NCBI RefSeq assembly: GCF_040958095.1
Contig: NC_091185.1
Coordinates: forward strand, 13,039,952-13,103,951
Direction: 5' to 3'
Length of the DNA: 64,000 bases
DNA from: Procambarus clarkii
Lineage: Eukaryota; Arthropoda; Malacostraca; Decapoda; Cambaridae
Under the pieces are notes generated by a model. The model searched no databases and was not told the DNA's origin. It saw only the letters and a program-made list of their open reading frames with translations. Shown here in pieces: positions 57,285 to 64,000 of the stretch; positions within the stretch are counted from its first letter, which is position 1; every line of letters begins with the position of its first letter. A program made the position numbers and the translations under genes.

Positions 57285-58079
57285 ATGTTAAAAATCAATG
57301 ATATTCACTTTTTATCTTTGAATAACCCTGCAGAGGGTCAGCAGGTTTCATCTATGCAGCCTGAAAGCTCACCACCTGAGGTTCCCTCAATGCTAGAGTG
57401 CAGGACAATAGAAGTGTGCATACTTCAGGACCACACACTAGTAGAACAACCTGATCAAGGGCAGGAGACTGCCCAGACAAATATCCAACCTTCAGGGGAG
57501 GGGTTAGAAGAAAGTACTCGTTCAGACATTAGTATTGTATCGGACTCAGGGGCAGAAGCAGCAGATACGGACAAGGATGATCAGCAGAGTATGGCTGTGC
57601 TAGGTGGGAATACATCGGGTGAAGTTCCTTCAGTGCTCCAGTGCGGGACAGAAGTGGCACTTCAGAACCTTGCCTTTACTGCACAAACAAGCCAGGATCA
57701 GGAAGTGACTCTGTTGAACATTCACCTTTCAGGAAGATTAATTCTGAATCTAGAACAAACACATGATGGTGTCTCCTCATTTGATTTTAAGAGAGAAGTT
57801 CGATTACAGGAGCTGCTCAATGGGAAATGTAATTATTGCAGGAGGAACCGCAGGAAGGGGCCAATTCCTTACAGGAAGCAGGGCTTTTTAAAACACAATT
57901 CGAAAATGCGTCCTCAGAAAAAAAGTAAAAGAAAAACTAGCAGTAGGTCAATTTCTGAAAGGCACAGATCCAATTGTTCTCCCTTGGGATCCTGGGGGTT
58001 TTATGTGTGGAAAGTGTTGCTCTGTCAAGGAAGGAACCATAACCAAGGAGCAGCTCTTAGGTATGAGGACCATTACTAG
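57285..58079 (+). CDS. Unknown 264-residue ORF downstream of gag
   Basis: Open frame with acidic, Ser/Gln-rich text containing two similar blocks (EVPSMLECRTIEV and EVPSVLQCGTEVA, each followed by a QDQ or QDH phrase), then a basic end with CNYCRRNRRKG and RPQKKSKRKTSSRS. SIVSDSGAE near residue 85 vaguely recalls a retroviral-type protease Asp-Ser-Gly-Ala but lacks the rest. Probably a piece of the same retrotransposon. Function unknown; it could be chance. Confidence 0.35.
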   Translation: MLKINDIHFLSLNNPAEGQQVSSMQPESSPPEVPSMLECRTIEVCILQDHTLVEQPDQGQETAQTNIQPSGEGLEESTRSDISIVSDSGAEAADTDKDDQQSMAVLGGNTSGEVPSVLQCGTEVALQNLAFTAQTSQDQEVTLLNIHLSGRLILNLEQTHDGVSSFDFKREVRLQELLNGKCNYCRRNRRKGPIPYRKQGFLKHNSKMRPQKKSKRKTSSRSISERHRSNCSPLGSWGFYVWKVLLCQGRNHNQGAALRYEDHY

Positions 58080-58428
58080 GGTGAATCTCGAGGAGTGAAT
58101 CTTGAAAGAAAGAAAAAAAGCTGCAATACAATGTAGTGTAAATAAATCATGATCAGTTCAGTGCACAAAAATAGTGCTACCTCGTTCAATCACAAGAATT
58201 AAATCAACCAACACCATGTCAATATAGTAATCATGAACAATGTCACAAAGAAGCACATACTGTATTTAAATTGTTAGATGTTTTCTTTTAATCAAACCAG
58301 AAACGTTCTCTTCTGTTGTTATATATATACCATTCCACCCCTCAATGTGAAGCCGGTGGAGGGTCCTTTCCAAAAGGACATACTAAGTTTAAATTAAGTT
58401 TCTAATAAACCCCTTGTTTGATAGGGAC

Positions 58429-58443
58429 GGGGGGGGGGGGGAG
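58429..58443 (+). other. G-run, possible polypurine tract
   Basis: GGGACG followed by about 12 G and AG, then TGTGGAGGG, which could start a 3' LTR. AATAAA lies 25 bp upstream. Weak. Confidence 0.3.
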
Positions 58444-59518
58444 TGTGGAGGGAACTACATTCAAAGTGCCCGCCAGAGGGAATATCTCTTACGCTAGGTG
58501 CTCCTGATTGGTGGACGGCGGCCCTGCACAGTGACTGTGCGCATCTCCCTTGAGCACGCCTGGGGGGGGGGGGCATAGAAGACCCGCACCTGACCCCAGA
58601 TACACCTGTTAGTGACTCCCCCTGGACTGAGGTTATCCGGTACCCCATATTGGCTAGCTATACCATTGGACCTCGCCCCTGAGAAGGCATCGCATTGCTT
58701 CCGCCTGCCTCTAGAAGACTTCAGCTCGAGGTGAGCAACTGTCTCCCATATATTTATGCCCATTTATCTGCATTTCGATTACCAAGCGGTCGGTCGTCCC
58801 ATACCCCATAGGCGACCGCTCCCACAGTATCTTGTAGGTGTAACAGCTTTCTGGGATTTCTTCAGCTCATCAACTGTCTCATGGATCATACTTTACCTGC
58901 TAACAAGTTTCACCGTAGAAACTAACAGTAACATATAAAGTACAGGTGTGATACGTGAAATTTGCGTTGTTATAATAACGAGGCTTACACTTGGTTTTGT
59001 TGTTCTTAAGCATCCTAACCAACTAACCTATATAGTATTTATGTGGCCACTTATCACTTAGGGACAAGGTGTTATTCGGATACTCAGCATCTCCTGATAT
59101 TGATAATAAGGTCGCTGGGGCTGGATCCCTATTGGACGATCTATTTTGAGATCTTTGCAATGTCGCATGTGTTAAAACTTTGCAGGAAGTCGTTGTGTTT
59201 ACATTCTAGACTACTGCTCCCTCTTGGAGCAGCATCTCTCGAAAATTGGTTCCATGTGTGACTTTATTTGACAATAGGAAAGTATCTTTAATCTTATGGA
59301 TAATTACATTAGATCCAGTCATAGTGAATACTTTTTTATTTAAGTTTAATCACAAGACTGTTTTTTAAGGAATACCTGTGGTGCTGAATATGTGTTTTGA
59401 TGATGACGTCACAGATGTCCTATTTTCTGTAATCCCTTTAAGACTAACTAGTATAACTAGGTTTGCTGACTATTTGGTGCTAGTAATCTGGTATAGTGTC
59501 TTATGTGTCGGATTTCCC
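58444..59518. other. No firmly recognisable feature
   Basis: May contain the 3' LTR of the gag element. A second G-run (58561-58571) is present. Only short ORFs. Confidence 0.35.
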
Positions 59519-59795
59519 ATACCCTCTGTTCCATTCACCTCCCCTACCCTTCACCACCTTCTGAACTCTTCTTCACCTCCCCTACTCTTCAACACCTTCC
59601 CTATCCTTTACCACTTTCTGAACTCTTCATCACCTCCCCTACCCTTCACCACCATCTGAACATTTCATCACCTCCTCAACCCTTCCCCAGCATCTGAACT
59701 TTCATCACCTCCCCTACTCATCCACCACTGTCGGAACCTTTCCCCACCTCCCCTACCCTTCACCACCATCTGAACCTTTCACCACCTCCCCTACT
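59519..59795 (-). repeat. ~38-bp C/T-rich minisatellite
   Basis: About seven diverged units of CACCTCCCCTACCCTTCACC plus ACCATCTGAAC. It adjoins the 3' end of the minus-strand LINE fragment. Confidence 0.85.
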
Positions 59796-61030
59796 TTCAT
59801 CACTTGTTCCCTCACTGCTCTTATCCTCTGGATGTGGCTGTGAAACAGTTTTGGTTGGGTCTTGGCTTTACGTGCGATGTCATTTTCGTACTGTCTCTCT
59901 GCTTCTCTTCTCACTCTGAGGTACTCGTTCCTGACCCTCCCTGCAGTCAGGGGGAGCAGGTATCTCTCCCTGTTGTCAGGTGTTATGTTATTTCTGTAGT
60001 TTCTCCATGTTCTTGTACTCAATTGCTTTGCTTCCTTTGATATCTTAATGAACCATGGATTCATCTGCTACTTTTCATTTTTCACCTTTTGGGACTAGAT
60101 AAACCTAAACCTGTTTGCAGAATTTCTGGCAATGCTGAGTGACATAGTTCATCATGTCTTGAACATTGGTTTCTCAGAGTTTTCTTTGCCAGATATTCCC
60201 AGTAGGAAATCCCTCATCTCATCATAGTTTCATCTTTGGTAAGCCAGCCTTTTCCTTTCTGATTCCTTCCTTAGACAGGTTATCCCTACTTCCACGAGAT
60301 ATTCAAATATCAGTATGTTAGGGTCACTCATTCCCATGTGCGCTTCTTTTTTTACATCCCTTATGTATTCACCTAGTTGTGCTTGCGGGGGTTGAGCTCT
60401 GGTCTTTTGGCCCGCCTCTCAAATGTCAATCAATCAACTGTTGCTAACTACTAACTAATTTTAATTTAATTTATTTTTCTATGTCTGACTCATTCAGGGT
60501 AAATATCAGGTCGAGTCTAGCTGGTTCGTCCATGCCTCTCATTCTTGTGAGTCCCTTGACTCACAAGGGACTCAGAAAGTTTCTTGTTCCCACGTCTATT
60601 AGTTCAGCTCTCCATGTATCTGCACCTCCATATGGTTCCCCATTCTCTCCGTCTATCTTTTCATGATTGAAGTCACCCATGATTAGGAGTCTGGATACAT
60701 TCTTGCAACACACTGAAGCTGCTCTCTTTATTATATTAATGGTTGCCATGTTATTTCTTTCAAACTCCAGTCTGGGTCGTCTATCATTTAATGGAGGGTT
60801 ATAAATTACTGTTACTATTATCTTAGGCCCACCCATTGTCATGGTTCCTGTTATGTAGTCTCTTAATCCTTCTCAACCCACGATATCCAACTCTTTGGAA
60901 CTCCAGCCGTTCTTTATCTGCAGGGCCACTCCTACTCCTCCTTCTCCTCCTCCTCCTCCTCCTCCTCCTATCCCTTCCCTCTCTTCCCCTACCATATAGT
61001 AGTTCTGCAGAAACACTTGATTTGTTATGA
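59796..61030 (-). pseudogene. CR1-like LINE: endonuclease and pre-RT region
   Basis: Minus strand. APE-type endonuclease text: VIYNPPLNDRRP and RLLIMGDFNHEKIDGE (60842-60561; GDFN is the catalytic Asp-Asn motif), then LVEVGIT, KRLAYQR, QMNPWFIKISKEAK, EYLRVRREAERQYEND and KAKTQPKLFHSHIQR. This lies just upstream of what the LINE at 29.4 kb preserves, so the two belong to the same clade. It is interrupted by a LINE 3' fragment at 60366-60480. Confidence 0.8.
60366..60480 (-). mobile_element. LINE 3'-end fragment inside LINE endonuclease region
   Basis: TATTCACCTAGTTGTGCTTGCGGGGG is the same piece as at 28543, ending in a TTTAATTTAATTT tract. It splits the endonuclease frame. Confidence 0.72.
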
Positions 61031-61600
61031 TGCCTTACAATTTTGTTTTGTGAGTGCTATTACATCTGCGTTTTCTTTTTGTGCCCTTTCTTTCTTTCCC
61101 CTTTCGTGCCCTTTTCCCCTTACAGGGGCTTACCAGCATTAAGCACTATTTATAATTAATTAGGCTTAACTGTAACAGTGGTGAATAATTATTTACCTTA
61201 TAACTTTAACTGACCACTATATCAAAGGTGGGCCACATAACACCATCTTCCCTCGCCCACTATTATCCGGGCCCATCTCTACATTTCAGTACCTTCGGTC
61301 TCCCTCTCCCCATCTTTACTCTCTAATAGTATTCTCACTCTGCACCACTGTTATGAACTAAGTAACGCTTGTAGTGTTAGTGTCCTTCTTTCAATAGTAG
61401 AAAACATTTGGCCATAGGTTAATATGTCAAGTGGGTAAATGAAAACTAGGTAAAACAGACTACTAGTTTACTGGGTGAATTTTTAACAAAGCGCATTAGC
61501 AAGTTAATGAACTTTACATTACACGATCCTAGTCACTTTAATCACTCGATCATCCTCATCACTCAGTACTTGCTGAAGGTTTGGTCATGTGGCTTCCATT
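61031..61600. other. No recognisable feature
   Basis: AT-rich, no coding signal. Confidence 0.4.
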
Positions 61601-61800
61601 TTTCAAAATGAATTGTTCACTTCTTGCATGTCGGCGTTCGATCCCAGTCGGTCCAAGTGGTTGGGCCCCATTCTTTCCCTCTCTATTTGCCCTCATATCC
61701 TCTTCCAAGTGCTGAATAGTTGGCAGCCTTGTCGCTCTCACCTTATATTTACCTTGCATCAAGTTTCCTAACATCTTCCCTCTCACCAACTTCTCTACCC
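61601..61800 (+). mobile_element. tRNA-like repeat fragment
   Basis: GCATGTCGGCGTTCGATCCCAG resembles a B-box region followed by GTCCAAGTGGTTGGGCCCCATTC. Homologous to 62745-62850. Lacks a clear A box. Confidence 0.45.
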
Positions 61801-62744
61801 TTCACTTCCTTCCCTCTCCATCACGTGGCATTTAGCAAAATCACATTGTAAATCCTTTATTAATCATCGTTTTGAAAGATGCAAAGGAATGGCTTTTACG
61901 ATTATTAATGGACGCAATTTTTCTTCAAAAGACACTAAAGTTAATGGATGACAGTTCGCCGCAAGTGATCTATCTCAGTTCTTAAACATCGACACAACAT
62001 TTGCGTCCCCCAACACTTCCGTTACTCTTCTTGACTCAGTGTGCAAGACAAGGTTTAAATAAAGCTCTCTTTCCATTCTTTACGAACCCTGGCAAATACT
62101 TTGTTTCTCTTGGCCTGTTGGTCTTTAAAATCTCTGTTTGATTAATAGCTTTCTCCCTGGTACCTGCTCCTTACATACAACTCAATTTTTCATCTTCTAC
62201 AAAATGTTTCCTTAAATTATCTGAAAGAATCCTTAAGATTTGTTGTTGTCCACCTTGCTTTACATACATTTCTTTTAACTTCCCTTATTTAGTTTTTGCC
62301 ATTTATTGCTTTTCTCATATACTTTTGCTCTTCATTGACTGATTCATGTTTAATGCGTCTGTGTATGGTATCCTTTTTTTCGATAATGTTTTTTAGTCAA
62401 TCTGTTATGCATTTTGTGATGCTGTTGATAAATCTAAGAAATTTATAAGCAAAGCTAGATTCTTAAGTTTTACTAAGAGTTTTAAATGTTATGATTTGAA
62501 TTTACATTGTTCTCCATTATCACGTCACTCACCAATGAACACACGTCACGTCCCATAGACAATCCAGCTTTAATGTTCAAGTCAACCCAAGGTACCCTTC
62601 CCAGGAAACTCTGTAATTACTTAAAATCAGTTTTCCAGAAACCTGGCACTGTAAAAGTTTTCTCTCAGACAACTTTGTCATGCCATATTGAATCATATTT
62701 CCTTTGTCCAACCACTTGAGCTGGATAGTCCAGCTATCCAGCCC
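61801..62744. other. No recognisable feature
   Basis: T-rich sequence with short ORFs only. Confidence 0.4.
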
Positions 62745-62850
62745 GATAGTTTTGCTTCCTGCAGGTCGGTGTTCGTCTCGCAACTGTCCAAGGGACTTAG
62801 CACCATTCCCATCCTCTACCTATCTTAAATCCTTATCCTTTCCAAGTTCT
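62745..62850 (+). mobile_element. tRNA-like repeat fragment, second copy
   Basis: CAGGTCGGTGTTCGTCTCGCAACTGTCCAAGG and CCTTATCCTTTCCAAG parallel 61617-61720; diverged. Confidence 0.4.
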
Positions 62851-62879
62851 AGAGCTGCAAAGGCTAGGTACTTTCTATC

Positions 62880-64000
62880 GAAAATTACCTTACCTTTCAA
62901 TGTATCTCTAGAAGCAGCCCAGCCAAACCGTTGCACCACAGCCCACTAGAACAAGCAAACATCCTCCTTGATCAATGGGCACTAACATCGAGCTACGACT
63001 CACTCCCAATTAACATACAGCACAAACTTGATGACACACGCCCCAACAGACAACGAACCATCAATCTTGCCTGTACAGCTATCGACGTGTCGGACCTTAA
63101 TGATGTAACTGAATGGGAATTAAATCATGCACTAAAGATGGGAAAATCAACTGCTCCTGGAGAGGATGGTATTACTTACAGTCTACTGAGATTAGTCTCA
63201 CACGTACCAGGTAATCCACTATTAGTGTTGTACAGAATGAGTTTACGTGAAGGAGTATTACCTGATGCTTGGACAAAGAGTGTCATTGTTCCTATCCCCA
63301 AACCACACTCGGATAATTATAGACCCATATCTCTAACATCGTGTGTTTGTAAAGTGCTTGAACGTATTGTTCTATACCGACTCATGTATCGTATACAGGG
63401 GCACCTGTCACCCCAACTGTTTGGATTTATGCCTGGGCTCAGTACACAACACTGTTTTGCTGAGTACTTCGCACATATTGAGGCTTCCCCCAAACAGTCT
63501 TCATCGACCTAGCAGTAGCTTTTGATACAGCAAACAGAGAAATCATACTGGAACAGCTTGCCGAGCTGGGAAAACAAGGAAAATTACTGAAATGGATAAA
63601 GGGCTATTTGTCTAATCGAACAGCATATGTTTTGTTTAATGGTGTTAAAAGCACAGGGAGCAAACACTTTGAACTGGGAACTCCACAAGGAGGGGTCCTC
63701 AGTCCCTTGTTGTTCAACGTTCTGATGCATAAACTTATTAAAGATCTTCCAACTAATAATGAAGACACTGTCATTTGTTATGCTGATGATATATGTTTAC
63801 AGGCTGCCACCGAGCCTAGAATGCAAGTTCTGCTCGACGCTTTTGCTACTAGAGCTGAGGAATGTGGCCTCCTTATCTCTGTACAGAAAACTCGTGCCCT
63901 CATTCCATGTGGTATTCCACCACCCAATTATCATATAGATGGGCGAGCACTTGAGAACTGCGAGTCTTACAGATACCTTGGTGTCCCCATTAATGACCCT
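62880..64000 (+). pseudogene. LINE reverse transcriptase (I/Jockey-like), cut by window end
   Basis: Frame to 63512: GKSTAPGEDGITYSLLRLV, SVIVPIPKPHSDNYRPISL, CVCKVLERIVLYRL and LFGFMPGLSTQH. A one-base shift near 63495 leads to an open frame to the window end: FIDLAVAFDTANREI (motif A), LGTPQGGVLSPLLFNVLM (motif B), ICYADDICL (catalytic YADD), RYLGVPIND (end of RT). It differs in sequence style from the CR1-like LINEs here (GTPQGGVLSP instead of [10 protein letters not shown]), so a different clade. Confidence 0.85.

Noticed and set aside
58394..58763. 84-89-residue minus ORFs
   Set aside because: No domain, G-run low complexity, overlapping frames; nothing supports coding.

Overview
This window is repeat-dense animal DNA. 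I found no convincing host gene. The mix of Penelope-like elements (PLEs), CR1/Jockey-type LINEs, Ty3/Gypsy, BEL/Pao, piggyBac, Helitrons, tRNA-derived SINEs, CCTAA-containing foldback MITEs and many long (AT)n tracts suggests a decapod crustacean, such as a crayfish or lobster. I recognise several repeats as decapod-like from memory; no search was run. Almost every coding region is a broken transposon gene. The longest intact reading frame belongs to a PLE, with reverse transcriptase (RT) plus GIY-YIG endonuclease (48.0-50.05 kb).

Layout. 0-17.7 kb: a tandem retrotransposon array (LTR - internal - LTR - internal - LTR) with one 4-bp target duplication around the whole array. It sits inside the 3' end of a Helitron. 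The element has a SCAN-like gag, a protease, then an integrase, and ends in an RNase H tail, so it looks like a Gmr1-type Gypsy (copia-like domain order) that has lost its RT. It has been hit by a LINE (LTR1), a SINE (first internal region) and a palindromic PLE (LTR3). 17.7-26.3 kb: a short Helitron, piggyBac remains, two LINE fragments and a second PLE family (PLE-B) whose 3' ends run into a 30-bp minisatellite. 26.4-28.5 kb: minisatellites, including 47 copies of a 24-bp unit. 28.5-33.3 kb: LINEs with (AC)n tails and a deleted BEL/Pao element. 33.4-37.5 kb: a solo LTR, a SINE, a third PLE 3' end and inverted-repeat elements, separated by (AT)n. 37.5-46.4 kb: four Helitrons in head-to-tail tandem on the minus strand, one with a Pif1-type helicase; one is split by a TIR element that is itself split by a solo LTR. 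46.4-54.6 kb: PLE-A copies (tandem, full-length and inverted), another solo LTR and two SINE copies. 54.6-59.8 kb: a Gypsy-like gag remnant preceded by a helix-hairpin-helix domain. 59.8-64 kb: a minus-strand LINE, tRNA-like repeat pieces and a plus-strand LINE that runs off the window.

The most interesting signals are hammerhead-ribozyme-like folds at the 3' ends of three PLE families. Two families share a paired core change (C3 to U with G8 to A) and the third keeps the canonical core. Other strong points are the Gmr1-like array whose two internal copies share the same defects, the tandem Helitrons, and two independent head-to-head PLE structures bounded by (AT)n.
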